Assembly (NCBI RefSeq): GCF_014207965.1
Contig: NZ_JACHLM010000003.1
Location: forward strand, 496,001-560,000
Source of the DNA: Brevundimonas bullata
GTDB lineage: Bacteria > Pseudomonadota > Alphaproteobacteria > Caulobacterales > Caulobacteraceae
Direction: 5' to 3'
DNA length: 64,000 bases
Shown here: positions 42,259-51,621 of the stretch, piece by piece
Position numbering within the stretch: position 1 is the first letter of the stretch
Layout: the number at the start of each line of letters is the position of its first letter
Program-made: the position numbers and the translations under genes
Notes under the pieces: generated by a model
What the model was told of the DNA's origin: nothing
Seen by the model: only the letters and a program-made list of their open reading frames with translations
Databases searched by the model: none

Positions 42259-42325
42259 CTTCTCTTCGACACTCCCGAGCGATGGGCCCCGGAACTGACC
42301 TCTCGGTCGCTCCGGGGCTCAAGGC

Positions 42326-43480
42326 TTAGAAGTTGATGTCGACGGTGGCGCGACGGTTCAGCGGCTCGCGCACGCCGTCAGCCGTTGGCTTGGCCAGGTT
42401 GGCTTCACCCTTGCCGTCGAGGGCGATCACGCCGCCGTTGACGCCTTGGGCGACCAGGGCGTCCGCGACGGTGCGCGCACGACGGTTGGACAGACCCAGG
42501 TTGTAGGCGGGCGAACCCGAGGTGTCGGTGTAGCCGACGACCAGCACGCGGGTCGGAGCGCCCGACTTGGCGTAGTTGGCGGCTTGCGTCACCACCGAAC
42601 GAGCTTCCGTCGTCAGGTCCGAGCGATCCCAGTCGAAGTAGACCACGAACTGACGCGCAGCCGGCTTAGCCGGAGGCGGCGGAGGCGGCGGGGGCGGCGG
42701 GGGCGGAGGCGGCGGCGGGGGCGGAGGCGGCGGGGGCGGCGGCGGGGGTGCAGCCGGCTCGGCGCCGAAGGCGTAACGCAGGCCCAGGGTCACGGTGTGC
42801 GACTGGTCATAGTCGCCCTCCCATTCGCCGAACGGGATAGCCCCCGTGCCAGCCACAGCCGATTCGAAAGCCATGTCGCCGGTCAGGTAGCGGTAGGTCA
42901 GGTCAATATTGGTGCGGTCACCCACAGCCCAAGCCAGACCAGCGATCGCTTGAGCAGCGAACTTGGTTGACGTGTCATCGGCAGAGAAGGACACCGCCGG
43001 GCTGGCGCGCAGACGACCCGTAGCGTCGGTATTGACGCGGTTCAGGCCGACGCCGAGACCAACGAAGGGACGGATGCCCCAGGCCGAGTAGCCAAAGTCA
43101 TAAAGAACGTTGGCCATCAGCGTCGTCGACGTGATGTCGCCTTCAGGCGAGTAGCACGGGCCGGTCGCCGGGGTCGAGTTGCACAGGCCCTGCGTGCCGG
43201 AAACGGCGCGCACCGTGCCGATGTCGCCCGAGCGGTAGCCGCCCTCGAGCTCAACACGCCAGTTTGGGTTGAAGCGGTAGCCGAGACGAGCAAACGCCGC
43301 CCAGCCGTCGTTGACTTCCCAGTTCCAGTTGGCGCTGGTCGTGGACGATTCCGCGTTGATGTCGTCGATGATATGGTAGCCGGCGTCGACAGCGCCGTAC
43401 CAGCCGTCCGGCTCAGCCGACGCCGCGCCGGCTGCGAACAGTCCGGCCGCGGCGACACTGGCGAGAAGTTTCAGCTTCAT
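42326..43480 (-). CDS. OmpA-family outer-membrane protein with long Pro linker
   Basis: A 384-residue protein: signal peptide (MKLKLLASVAAAGLFAAGAASA), an N-terminal eight-strand OmpA-like barrel ending in LGLRYAFG, a 26-Pro linker, and a C-terminal peptidoglycan-binding OmpA domain. In the last domain the motif VVGYTDTSGSPAYNLGLSNRRA and the closing NRRATVDI are clear. It anchors the outer membrane to the wall. ATG 43480 was chosen at the signal peptide. The gene is monocistronic with its own terminator. Confidence 0.93.
   Translation of the reverse strand: MKLKLLASVAAAGLFAAGAASAEPDGWYGAVDAGYHIIDDINAESSTTSANWNWEVNDGWAAFARLGYRFNPNWRVELEGGYRSGDIGTVRAVSGTQGLCNSTPATGPCYSPEGDITSTTLMANVLYDFGYSAWGIRPFVGLGVGLNRVNTDATGRLRASPAVSFSADDTSTKFAAQAIAGLAWAVGDRTNIDLTYRYLTGDMAFESAVAGTGAIPFGEWEGDYDQSHTVTLGLRYAFGAEPAAPPPPPPPPPPPPPPPPPPPPPPPPPPAKPAARQFVVYFDWDRSDLTTEARSVVTQAANYAKSGAPTRVLVVGYTDTSGSPAYNLGLSNRRARTVADALVAQGVNGGVIALDGKGEANLAKPTADGVREPLNRRATVDINF
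42671..42748. repeat. GC-rich trinucleotide tract encoding 26 prolines
   Basis: Seventy-eight bases of CCN codons in the OmpA-family gene, giving an uninterrupted run of 26 Pro. Such tracts can change length by slippage. Mixed CCG/CCC/CCT codons reduce that tendency. Confidence 0.95.
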
Positions 43481-43679
43481 GGTGTCCTCACACTTCAAGT
43501 TGATCCGAATGCCGACGCACAAGGCGATAGCGCTCAAGGGGCCGAACGAGGCGGGACGGCTAGGGTTCCGATGCTGGTCGAAGGATTGTGACGACTGTGG
43601 CGCCATTTCAACACAAACGCCCGTTTTGCCACTCAATCCTGCCTGCTAAGACCGTAGCGAAACAAAACGGAGACCATTC

Positions 43680-44585
43680 ATGACGATCAGGTTCGACGGC
43701 CAGGTGGCGATCGTGACGGGCGCGGGCGGTGGTTTGGGCCGCGAACACGCCCTGGCTCTGGCGGCGCGGGGTGCCAAGGTGGTGGTCAATGATCTGGGCG
43801 GCGCGCGCGACGGCTCGGGCGGCTCAGCCACGGCGGCCGAGGCCATGGTGGCCGAGATCGAGGCCGCGGGCGGCGAGGCCATGGCCAATGCGGCCTCCGT
43901 CACCGACGCGGCGGCGGTCGAGGCCATGGTCGCCGAGATCATGGCCGGCTGGGGCCGGATCGACATTCTGGTGAACAACGCCGGCATCCTGCGCGACAAG
44001 TCCTTCGCCAAGATGGACCTGGCCGATTTCCAGCTGGTGATGGATGTCCACCTGATGGGCGCGGTTCACTGCACCAAGGCGGTGTGGGAGATCATGCGAA
44101 CCCAGAATTATGGCCGCATTGTCATGACGACATCGTCGTCCGGCCTGTTCGGCAATTTCGGCCAAGCCAACTACGGCGCCGCCAAGATGGCCCTGGTCGG
44201 CCTCATGCAGACCCTCGCCATCGAAGGGGCCAAGAACGACATCCGCGTCAACGCCCTGGCCCCGACCGCCCACACCCGCATGACCGAGGACCTGCAAGGT
44301 CTGCCGCTGGAGGCTCTGGGGCCGGACCTGGTGACGCCCGGTCTGCTGCATCTGGTCAGCCGCGACGCCCCGACCCGCGCCATCCTGGCCGCCGGCGCCG
44401 GCGGCTTTGAGCGCGCATACGTCACCCTGACCCAGGGCGACTTCGCCATCGGCCCGGACGCCGCCGAACAGGTCGCCGCCCGCTTCGACGCCATCTCGGA
44501 CCGCACCAACGAGATCGTGCCCGAGATGGGCGCCGCCCAGGGCATGATCGAACTGACCAAGGCGAAAGCTGCGCTTTCTTCTTAG
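43680..44585 (+). CDS. SDR-family 3-hydroxyacyl-CoA dehydrogenase type enzyme
   Basis: A 301-residue short-chain dehydrogenase. The cofactor loop is VTGAGGGLGREHALALAARGA, followed by NDLGG, the NNAG motif (ILVNNAGILRDKSF), and the catalytic Ser-Tyr-Lys in SSSGLFGNFGQANYGAAKMAL. The closest relatives by motif are the dehydrogenase part of peroxisomal multifunctional enzyme 2 and FabG-like enzymes. A thiolase gene follows 256 bases downstream, fitting a beta-oxidation role. GGAG precedes ATG 43680. Confidence 0.9.
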   Translation: MTIRFDGQVAIVTGAGGGLGREHALALAARGAKVVVNDLGGARDGSGGSATAAEAMVAEIEAAGGEAMANAASVTDAAAVEAMVAEIMAGWGRIDILVNNAGILRDKSFAKMDLADFQLVMDVHLMGAVHCTKAVWEIMRTQNYGRIVMTTSSSGLFGNFGQANYGAAKMALVGLMQTLAIEGAKNDIRVNALAPTAHTRMTEDLQGLPLEALGPDLVTPGLLHLVSRDAPTRAILAAGAGGFERAYVTLTQGDFAIGPDAAEQVAARFDAISDRTNEIVPEMGAAQGMIELTKAKAALSS

Positions 44586-44641
44586 AGAGGCCTATCGCGC
44601 TTCGCGCTACTTGAGGCCGACGCGTCTCTAGATCAGGACAC

Positions 44642-44704
44642 GGCGCCTCGCTGGCTCGTTTACTTCTGCGAAGGCGCCTTGCGTTGCCCCGACGTGAGGC
44701 GCCT
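44642..44704. repeat. Three GGCGCCT copies in a short intergenic region
   Basis: GGCGCCT occurs at 44642-44648, 44673-44679 and 44698-44704, with the second inside the palindrome AAGGCGCCTT (44671-44680). They lie between the dehydrogenase and thiolase genes, together with other short palindromes such as GCGCTTCGCGC. The meaning is unclear. Confidence 0.45.
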
Positions 44705-44841
44705 ATCCTCTCATCGTTAGGCAGGAAACGCGCTTACCGCAGCGCGCGTCCGCATCGCGGCGATAGCGCCCTCTTTTGCGCTCAAGCAGCGAGCGACCGC
44801 GTCGCGAGCGTAGCGCCCAAAAAACGAGAAAGCATTTCTCC

Positions 44842-46044
44842 ATGCGTGAAGCCGTCATCGTCTCCACCGCCCGCACCCCGATCGGCCGGGCCTATCGCGG
44901 GGCCTTCAACGACACCCAGGCGCAACAGCTCGGCGCCCATGCGGTAAAGCACGCGGTCGCACGCGCCGGCGTCGATCCAGCCGAGATCGAGGACGTCGTC
45001 ATGGGCGCGGCCCTGCAACAGGGCTCGACCGGGACGAACGTAGCGCGTCAGGTGGCGCTGGCGGCGGGTCTCCCCTCCTCCGTGCCGGGCATGAGCCTGG
45101 ATCGTCAGTGCGCTTCGGGCCTGATGGGCATCGCCACGGCGGCCAAGCAGGTCATCTTCGACCAGCAGAAGATGGCGGTCGGCGGCGGGCTGGAGAGCAT
45201 CTCCCTGGTGCAGAACCAGCACATGAACCTCTATCGGATGAAGGACGAGGCGCTGCTGAAGCTGTCGCCCCACATCTATATGTCGATGCTGGAGACCGCC
45301 GAGGTCGTCAGCCGTCGCTATGGCATCAGCCGCGACGCCCAGGACGTTTACGCCCTGCAGTCGCAGCAGCGCACGGCGGCGGCCCAGGCCGCCGGTCATT
45401 TCGATGCCGAGATCGTGCCCATGACGACCTCGATGCTGGTCATGGACAAGGCCACCGGCCAAACCTCGTCGCAGGAAGTCACGCTGGGCAAGGACGAGGG
45501 CAACCGGCCGGACACCACGCTCGAAGGCCTGCAATCGCTGAAGCCCGTCTTCGGCGGCGGCGAGGAAATCCAGCAGGGCGAGTTCATCACCGCCGGCAAT
45601 GCGTCGCAGTTGTCGGACGGCGCCTCGGCCTGCGTCATCATGGAGGCGGGCGAGGCGGTGAAGCGCGGCCTGCAGCCTCTGGGCGCCTATCGCGGCATGG
45701 CCGTGGCGGGCTGCGAACCGGACGAAATGGGCATCGGCCCAGTCTTCGCCGTGCCCAAGCTGCTGAAACGTCACGGCCTGACCATGGACGACATCGGCAT
45801 CTGGGAGCTGAACGAGGCCTTCGCCGTGCAGGTCCTCTATTGCCGAGACAAACTCGGCATCCCCAATGACCGGTTGAATGTCTCAGGCGGCGCCGTCTCC
45901 ATCGGCCACCCCTACGGCATGTCGGGCGCGCGGATGACCGGCCACGTCCTGATCGAAGGCAAGCGGCGCGGGGCCAAGTACGGCGTCGTCACCATGTGCA
46001 TCGGCGGGGGCATGGGGGCTGCCGGATTGTTCGAGATCTACTGA
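44842..46044 (+). CDS. Acetyl-CoA C-acyltransferase (thiolase)
   Basis: A 400-residue thiolase. The nucleophile is in [12 protein letters not shown] near residue 87. The C-terminal motifs are [37 protein letters not shown] with the catalytic His, and [14 protein letters not shown] with the second Cys. It likely acts in beta-oxidation beside the SDR dehydrogenase. ATG 44842 is at the conserved start; the frame runs 22 codons further up. Its end overlaps the convergent WYL regulator by seven bases. Confidence 0.94.
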   Translation: MREAVIVSTARTPIGRAYRGAFNDTQAQQLGAHAVKHAVARAGVDPAEIEDVVMGAALQQGSTGTNVARQVALAAGLPSSVPGMSLDRQCASGLMGIATAAKQVIFDQQKMAVGGGLESISLVQNQHMNLYRMKDEALLKLSPHIYMSMLETAEVVSRRYGISRDAQDVYALQSQQRTAAAQAAGHFDAEIVPMTTSMLVMDKATGQTSSQEVTLGKDEGNRPDTTLEGLQSLKPVFGGGEEIQQGEFITAGNASQLSDGASACVIMEAGEAVKRGLQPLGAYRGMAVAGCEPDEMGIGPVFAVPKLLKRHGLTMDDIGIWELNEAFAVQVLYCRDKLGIPNDRLNVSGGAVSIGHPYGMSGARMTGHVLIEGKRRGAKYGVVTMCIGGGMGAAGLFEIY

Positions 46045-46748
46045 AGCCCTTCGCACTCGGCGGCCCGCCGCACCTCCATCGCTGCGAACCAGCGCTGGCG
46101 CAGGACGGCGGGCCGACCGGGATAGCGGTCTTCCAGAAACTCGGCGTCGACCACCCGGTCGGCGCGGAAGCTGCGGAAGTCCTCGCGCGTCTCGCACCAG
46201 GCGATTAGCAGACGCGCCCTCTCGTGATAGCCGATCAGGCAGGGCCAAATGACGCGCGTCGTCTCTCGCCCCTGCTCGTCGGCGTAATAGAGCCGCAGCT
46301 TGCGCCCGGCGTGAATCCAGGCCCGCACCTGGGCCAGATCCACAGTCTCCATCTTCTGCTCCCACGGCGGCGGCGTGGCCACTGAAGGCTCCAGCACCAC
46401 CGAGCGCAGACGTTCCGGCACGATGGCGGCGATCTTGGCGGTCAAGTCACGCGCCGCGCGGGCCAGGGCCGGATCGCCGCGCGCCGCCACCCATTGCGCC
46501 CCCAGCACCGCCGCCTCGATCTCATCGGACGTCAGCATCAGCGGCGGCAGGTCGAAACCGCCGTCCAGCACATAGCCCAACCCCGCCTCGCCTCGGATCG
46601 GCACCCGCTGACCCAGCAGGGCGGCGATGTCGCGATAGACGGTGCGTTTGGAGGTCTCCAGCTCGGCCGCGATGGCGTCGGCCGTCACCGGACGCGTGGC
46701 CCGGCGCAGCACCTGGATGATCTGGAACAGTCGGTCGGCGCGTCTCAT
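46038..46748 (-). CDS. YafY-type HTH/WYL transcriptional regulator
   Basis: A 236-residue regulator. An N-terminal winged helix ([41 protein letters not shown]) is followed by a WYL domain: [20 protein letters not shown] and [22 protein letters not shown]. The WYL name motif is replaced by LLIAW. ATG 46748 is at the conserved start. It is divergent from a glutathione S-transferase gene with nested inverted repeats between them, so it probably regulates itself and that gene. Confidence 0.9.
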   Translation of the reverse strand: MRRADRLFQIIQVLRRATRPVTADAIAAELETSKRTVYRDIAALLGQRVPIRGEAGLGYVLDGGFDLPPLMLTSDEIEAAVLGAQWVAARGDPALARAARDLTAKIAAIVPERLRSVVLEPSVATPPPWEQKMETVDLAQVRAWIHAGRKLRLYYADEQGRETTRVIWPCLIGYHERARLLIAWCETREDFRSFRADRVVDAEFLEDRYPGRPAVLRQRWFAAMEVRRAAECEGLQ

Positions 46749-46769
46749 GTCCCCACCCTGGCCGAAGAC

Positions 46770-46800
46770 TGCTGACAGCATGGTGGCAGCAGGGTGTCAG
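46770..46800. promoter_or_regulatory. Nested inverted repeats between the WYL regulator and GST genes
   Basis: CTGACA (46772-46777) pairs with TGTCAG (46795-46800), and CTGCTG (46770-46775) with CAGCAG (46787-46792). They lie 22-52 bases upstream of the regulator start, in a 111-base divergent gap. It is a likely operator for the WYL protein. Confidence 0.5.
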
Positions 46801-46859
46801 TAGTCAAGACGGACCGCCGCCGACGCTCCGTCGCGGCGCGATATCTGGGAGGATTATCG

Positions 46860-47471
46860 ATGCTGACCCTGTTCCACGCCCCCTGGTCCCGTTCCTCGCG
46901 CCTGGTCTGGCTGGTCGAGGAGCTGGGGGCCGATTGCCGCATCGAATATTGCGACATCCGCCGCATGGACGGCACGGGCGCCGCCGATCCCAGGAACCCT
47001 CATCCCGACGGCAAGGTCCCGGCCCTGCTGCACAACCGCGCCCTGATCACCGAATCGGCGGCGGTCGCCCTCTACCTGACCGGCCTCCATCCCGAGGCGG
47101 GTCTCGGCTTCCCCCCGGCGTCGCCGCAGCGCGGTCCCCTGCTGACCTGGATGTTCTGGGCCTCGGGCGAGCTGGAGCCGTCGCTGTGGAACAAGATGAC
47201 CGGCGCGGTGGACGCCGACGCCTATGCTCGTGCCCGTTACGACGCCGCCATGACCCGGCTGCTGGAGGCCCTGTGGGAAGGTCCCTGGCTGATGGGCGAC
47301 CGCTTCACCGTGGCCGACGTCCTGATCGGCAGCACCGTGGCTTGGGCGCGCGAGCACCTGCCCGAAAGCCCCCTGCTGGACGCCTATGTCGAGCGGCTGG
47401 CGGCGCGTCCCGCCCACGCCCGCGCCCTCGCCCGCGACGGCACGCCGCCGCAGTACGCCGAGGCCAGCTAG
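46860..47471 (+). CDS. Glutathione S-transferase
   Basis: A 203-residue GST. The N-terminal thioredoxin fold begins LTLFHAPWSRSSRLVWLVEELG, with the conserved cis-Pro in GKVPALL and the ES pair in ITESAAVALYL. The C-terminal all-helical domain has the D of GDRFTVADVLIG. A GGGAGGA ribosome-binding site precedes ATG 46860. The substrate is not inferable. It is probably controlled by the divergent WYL regulator. The stop overlaps the convergent otsA stop within a shared CTAG. Confidence 0.9.
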   Translation: MLTLFHAPWSRSSRLVWLVEELGADCRIEYCDIRRMDGTGAADPRNPHPDGKVPALLHNRALITESAAVALYLTGLHPEAGLGFPPASPQRGPLLTWMFWASGELEPSLWNKMTGAVDADAYARARYDAAMTRLLEALWEGPWLMGDRFTVADVLIGSTVAWAREHLPESPLLDAYVERLAARPAHARALARDGTPPQYAEAS

Positions 47472-48892
47472 GCCGCAGGTTCGGCCGCGTCGGCGACCAC
47501 TTCGTCGTCGGCGCGGATCGCGACCTTCTTGAGCGCCCCGACATAGCTGTCGCGCCATATCCCCACGTCGGTGTCGCGCACCACCTGCATCAGCGCCTTC
47601 CATTTTCGGATGCGCTCCTCCAGGGGCATGGTCAGGGCCGTCTTGATCGCTTCCGACAGCTCTTCACGGCTGAGGGGATTGACCAGCAGGGCCTCGCCCA
47701 TCTGCTCGGCGGCGCCGGCGAAACGCGACAGGATCAGCACGCCGGGATCCTCGGGGTTCTGGGCCGCCACATATTCCTTGGCCACCAGGTTCATGCCGTC
47801 GCGCAGGGGCGTGACCAGGCCGACCTTGGCCGCGCGATAGAGCCCCGCCAGCTGATCCCGCCGGAAGGTGCGGTTCAGATAGCGGATCGGCTGCCAGTCC
47901 ATGTCGGCATAGGCGCCGTTGATCCGCCCGGCCAGGGCGTCCAGCCGCCCGCGTATGTCCTGATAGGTATCCACGTCGTCACGCGAGATCGGCGTCACCT
48001 GCAACAGGAAGACCTCGCCGCGCATGGCGGGGTTGTCCTCGAGGAACTGCTCGAAGCCCAGCATTCGCTGCTCCAGCCCCTTGGAGTAGTCCAACCGATC
48101 CACGCCGACGATCATCGAGCGGAAGGCCGCCGAGGCCGCCATCCGGTCGTAGGTCTTGCCCCCCAGCACCGAGTCGCGCGCCGCCAGGAAGCCGTCCACA
48201 TCGATGCCGATGGGGAAGACCCCGCATTGAACCCGACGGCCGAAGGCCTCGATCACATGGTCGGGCGACACCCGCCCCCGCGCCTCGACCTCGACGTAGC
48301 GCTCGAACAGGCCGAGCCATTCATGAGTATGGAAGCCGATCAGGTCGAAATAGAACATCGACTCCACCAGCCGGCGATGATGCGGCAGGGTCACCAGCAG
48401 CTGGCGCGCCGGCCAGGGCGTGTGCAGGAAGAAGCCGATCCGATTCTTCACCCCCAGACGGCGCAGGTCCCGCGCCATCGGGATCATGTGATAGTCGTGG
48501 ATCCAGATGATGTCGTCGGGCTGGATCAGCGGCTGCAGCACCTCGGCGAAGCGGCGATTGGTCCGTTCATAGCCCTCGCCATAGGACCGCTCATAGGCCG
48601 TCAGATCGACCCGGTGATGGAAGAGCGGCCACAGGGTCTTGTTGGCGTAGCCGTTGTAATATTCGTCGACGTCCTGCGGCTCCAGATCGACGGTGGCGAC
48701 GGTGACGCCCGCCCGGTCCTCGATGTTCAATTCGCCGGTGAACTGCTCGACCGTTTCGCCGGACCAGCCGAACCACAGGCCGTCGTATTTGCGCAACGCC
48801 GCTGACAGGGCCATGGCCAGCCCCCCCGCCGAGCCCGCCGCCGGGTCCTTGGGCGCCGAGACGCGGTTCGAGACGACAATCAACCGGCTCAT
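47468..48892 (-). CDS. otsA: Trehalose-6-phosphate synthase
   Basis: A 474-residue GT20 enzyme making trehalose 6-phosphate from a nucleotide glucose and glucose 6-phosphate. Signatures: LIVVSNRVSAP, AGGLAMAL, WIHDYHMIPMARDL, GVDRLDYSKGLEQRM and the donor-binding SRFAGAAEQM. ATG 48892 is at the conserved start and overlaps the GH15 gene's stop by four bases. It is the last gene of the otsB-GH15-otsA run. Confidence 0.95.
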   Translation of the reverse strand: MSRLIVVSNRVSAPKDPAAGSAGGLAMALSAALRKYDGLWFGWSGETVEQFTGELNIEDRAGVTVATVDLEPQDVDEYYNGYANKTLWPLFHHRVDLTAYERSYGEGYERTNRRFAEVLQPLIQPDDIIWIHDYHMIPMARDLRRLGVKNRIGFFLHTPWPARQLLVTLPHHRRLVESMFYFDLIGFHTHEWLGLFERYVEVEARGRVSPDHVIEAFGRRVQCGVFPIGIDVDGFLAARDSVLGGKTYDRMAASAAFRSMIVGVDRLDYSKGLEQRMLGFEQFLEDNPAMRGEVFLLQVTPISRDDVDTYQDIRGRLDALAGRINGAYADMDWQPIRYLNRTFRRDQLAGLYRAAKVGLVTPLRDGMNLVAKEYVAAQNPEDPGVLILSRFAGAAEQMGEALLVNPLSREELSEAIKTALTMPLEERIRKWKALMQVVRDTDVGIWRDSYVGALKKVAIRADDEVVADAAEPAA

Positions 48893-50676
48893 CGCGCGTC
48901 CTGCCATGAACGACTGAGCAGGACCGCGCAGTTGATGATCCCGACCAGGGAATAGGTCTGCGGGTAGTTGCCCCACAGCTCCCCGTCCTGAATCGAGATA
49001 TCCTCGCTGAGCAGACCCGCGTGGGTCCTTTGACTGAGCATTTGGTCGAAGATGGCCCTCGCCTCCTCCGTTCGCCCATTCAGATGCAGGGCCTCGATGA
49101 ACCAGAAGGTGCAGAAGTTGAACGCCGTCTCCGGCTCGCCGAAGTCGTCGGGGTGGATGTAGCGGAACAGATAGGGGCCGCGCTTCAGATCCCGCTCCAC
49201 AGCCTCGAAGGTCTTGACCTGACGCGGGTCGCGGGCGTCGAGGAAGCCCAGATCGGTCATCTGCAACAGAGAGGCGTCCAGCTCTGTCCCGCCGAAGCTG
49301 GCGGCGAAGCGGCCTTCCTCCGGCAGGTAGGCCTCGGCCTCGATCCGCGCCCGAATCAGCCGCGCCCGCTCGTCCCAGAGCTCGCCCCGCTCAGTCAGCC
49401 CCAGATGGCGCGCCGCCTTGGCCAGCCGGTCGCAGGCGGCCCAGCACATCACCGAGGAATAGGTATGGACCCGGGCGATGGTGCGGAACTCCCACAGGCC
49501 CGCGTCCGTCTGGTCGTGCATGGCGAAGGCGCGGTCGCCGACCTTTTCCAGGGCGTGGAAGTCGTCGATCGTGCCGGGCCTCAGCATCCGCTCGTCGAAG
49601 AAGGCCTGAACCAGCGGCAGGACGATCTGGCCATAGACGTCGTGTTGCAGATGCTCGTGCGCCTGATTGCCGACGCGCACCGGCTTCATCCCGCGATAGC
49701 CCTCGACGCTGTCGACGATCCGCTCGCCGATCGCCGCTTCCAGACCCACGCCATAGACGGGCTGGACATGGCCGCCTTGAGCGTCGTCCACCAGATTGCG
49801 CAGGTAGCCTAGGTAGTTCTCCAGGATGTCCACCGCCCCCAGCCGGTTCAGCGCCCGCACCGTGTAATAGGCGTCGCGCACCCAGCAGAAACGATAGTCC
49901 CAGTTGCGCCCGCTCTCCGGGAACTCGGGGACTGAAGTCGTCATCGCGGCGACGATGGCGCCGGTCTCCTCATAGACGCAGAGCTTGAGGGTGATGGCGG
50001 CGCGGATCACCGCCTCCTGCCAGTCCAGCGGCACATAGAGGGTCCGGGTCCACAGCTTCCAGTGCTGGATGGTCTGATCCAGGGCCGCCGAAACCCCCGC
50101 CATCACCGACTGGTCATAGCCCTCGTCCGGGCCAAGGAAGAAGGCCAGCTCGCCTTCCAGCCGGAAGGTCCGCTCGTTCTGGACATGGGTGACGGGGCAG
50201 TTGGTGGTCAGCCGCAGCGTCAGGTCGGTGCACAGATAGCGGATGTGGTTGGAGCCTGAGGTCTGCTCCGCCCGCCGCGCGCCCCAGTCCGCCGACGGCC
50301 GCAGCCGCACGGTGATGCGCGGCGCCCCCGACAGGGGTCGCACCACCCGCGCGAAGGCGATGGGGCGATAGATGCGCGAATGTTTCAAATGGCGCGGCGC
50401 GAAGTCGAGAATCTCAACCGCAGCGCCCCGCTCGTCCGTCATGACGGTGCGCAGGACGGCGGTGTTTCGCACATAGGCCTGCTCGATGGCGACCATGTCG
50501 GCCAGTTCGATGGCCCAGAAGCCATGCTCGGGCTCATCGCCGTCCATCAGGGCTGAAAAGACCGGGTCGCCGTCGATCCGCGGGGCGCAGGCCCAGACGA
50601 AGCGTCCCGTCCGGTCGATCAGGGCGCTGACCGAGCAGTTGCCGATAGGGGCCAGGTCGAGGTTGGGGCGAGTCAT
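48889..50676 (-). CDS. GH15 family glycosidase, possible trehalase
   Basis: A 595-residue glucoamylase-family (alpha/alpha)6-barrel enzyme with an N-terminal beta domain (LAPIGNCSVSALIDRTGRFVWACAP). The active-site region RNWDYRFCWVRDAYYTVRAL and the C-terminal LSEDISIQDGELWGNYPQTYS, containing the likely catalytic Glu, are typical of bacterial GH15. It has no signal peptide, so it is cytoplasmic. Its place between otsB and otsA suggests a trehalase of the mycobacterial type, able to recycle trehalose; glucoamylase action on maltodextrins is the alternative. Confidence 0.9.
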   Translation of the reverse strand: MTRPNLDLAPIGNCSVSALIDRTGRFVWACAPRIDGDPVFSALMDGDEPEHGFWAIELADMVAIEQAYVRNTAVLRTVMTDERGAAVEILDFAPRHLKHSRIYRPIAFARVVRPLSGAPRITVRLRPSADWGARRAEQTSGSNHIRYLCTDLTLRLTTNCPVTHVQNERTFRLEGELAFFLGPDEGYDQSVMAGVSAALDQTIQHWKLWTRTLYVPLDWQEAVIRAAITLKLCVYEETGAIVAAMTTSVPEFPESGRNWDYRFCWVRDAYYTVRALNRLGAVDILENYLGYLRNLVDDAQGGHVQPVYGVGLEAAIGERIVDSVEGYRGMKPVRVGNQAHEHLQHDVYGQIVLPLVQAFFDERMLRPGTIDDFHALEKVGDRAFAMHDQTDAGLWEFRTIARVHTYSSVMCWAACDRLAKAARHLGLTERGELWDERARLIRARIEAEAYLPEEGRFAASFGGTELDASLLQMTDLGFLDARDPRQVKTFEAVERDLKRGPYLFRYIHPDDFGEPETAFNFCTFWFIEALHLNGRTEEARAIFDQMLSQRTHAGLLSEDISIQDGELWGNYPQTYSLVGIINCAVLLSRSWQDAR

Positions 50677-51437
50677 GGCTGATCTCCTTCGATCTGATCC
50701 AGCCAGTCGAGAACGGCCTCGACATCCTCCAACCGATAGCGGGCGGCGGTCGGGCGTTCGGTCCCCACCAGAACGCCAAACCCGCCCAGCCGCTCAGCCG
50801 CCTCGAACCCATGTTCGTCGGTCAGGTCGTCGCCGACCATGACAGGCACAGCCCCTTGAAACGGCGCCTCGGCCATGAAGGCGGCGAGCGCTACGCCCTT
50901 GTCCGTGCCGGGGGTCTTCAGTTCCAGCACCATGGAGCCCGGCTGCAAGGCCAACCCCGTTTCCTCGGCCAAGGAAGCCGCCAGGGCCAGGGCGTCCACC
51001 GAAACGTCGGGAGCTTGTCGATAGTGAAGACCCGCCGACAGCTCCTTGTCCTCCACCAGCACGCCCGGCCGGTTGGCGGCGAAGGCGTCAAACGCGGCCA
51101 CCGCGCGGCGTACGGCGGGGTCCGGCGTCCGGTTGGCGAAGGAGCCGTCGCCGCGTCGTCGTTGCAGACCATGCACCCCCGAGGCCGCGCGGGCCGCGCC
51201 GTCGCTGATCCGGTCGATTTCGTTGAGGGTCCTCCCACTGACGATGGCCACGCGGCCTTGCAGCCTGTCCGTCAGCCGGGTCAGCACCTCAGTACGTCGC
51301 GCATCCGGCCCCACTGCGTCCGGCGTCGGCGCCAAGGGCGCCAGTACGCCGTCCAGATCGAGGAAGAGGGCGGGTTTGGCAAGGGCGACGGGCGGCTCAG
51401 GCAGACGTGAGGCGATCGCCTCGGATGCAGACGGCAT
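50673..51437 (-). CDS. otsB: Trehalose-6-phosphate phosphatase
   Basis: A 254-residue HAD phosphatase releasing trehalose from its 6-phosphate. Motif I is LFLDLDGVLAPLAP, motif II is VAIVSGRTLNEI, and motifs III and IV are in KGVALAAFM and MVGDDLTDEHGFEA. First gene of the three-gene run; overlaps the GH15 gene by four bases. Divergent from kpsF across 184 bases. Confidence 0.95.
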   Translation of the reverse strand: MPSASEAIASRLPEPPVALAKPALFLDLDGVLAPLAPTPDAVGPDARRTEVLTRLTDRLQGRVAIVSGRTLNEIDRISDGAARAASGVHGLQRRRGDGSFANRTPDPAVRRAVAAFDAFAANRPGVLVEDKELSAGLHYRQAPDVSVDALALAASLAEETGLALQPGSMVLELKTPGTDKGVALAAFMAEAPFQGAVPVMVGDDLTDEHGFEAAERLGGFGVLVGTERPTAARYRLEDVEAVLDWLDQIEGDQP

Positions 51438-51621
51438 AAGGTCCGAACTCGTTTCGATGCTGTTGTCGAGACTGTTGGGAACGCACCCGGGCCCGGAAGG
51501 TTGTCCGCCGAGGTGACAATTCCGCTACGGCCCCGCCATTGTGCGAACAATCCAGATGGGGCAATTCGCAGATGCGCCACGAAGAACCGCCGCAGCGGTC
51601 CGGCGCCTCAGGAGCCTGCCC

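Noticed and set aside
42671-42748. CRISPR-like or satellite repeat
   Set aside because: It is an in-frame proline codon tract in a clear OmpA-family gene, with no spacers.
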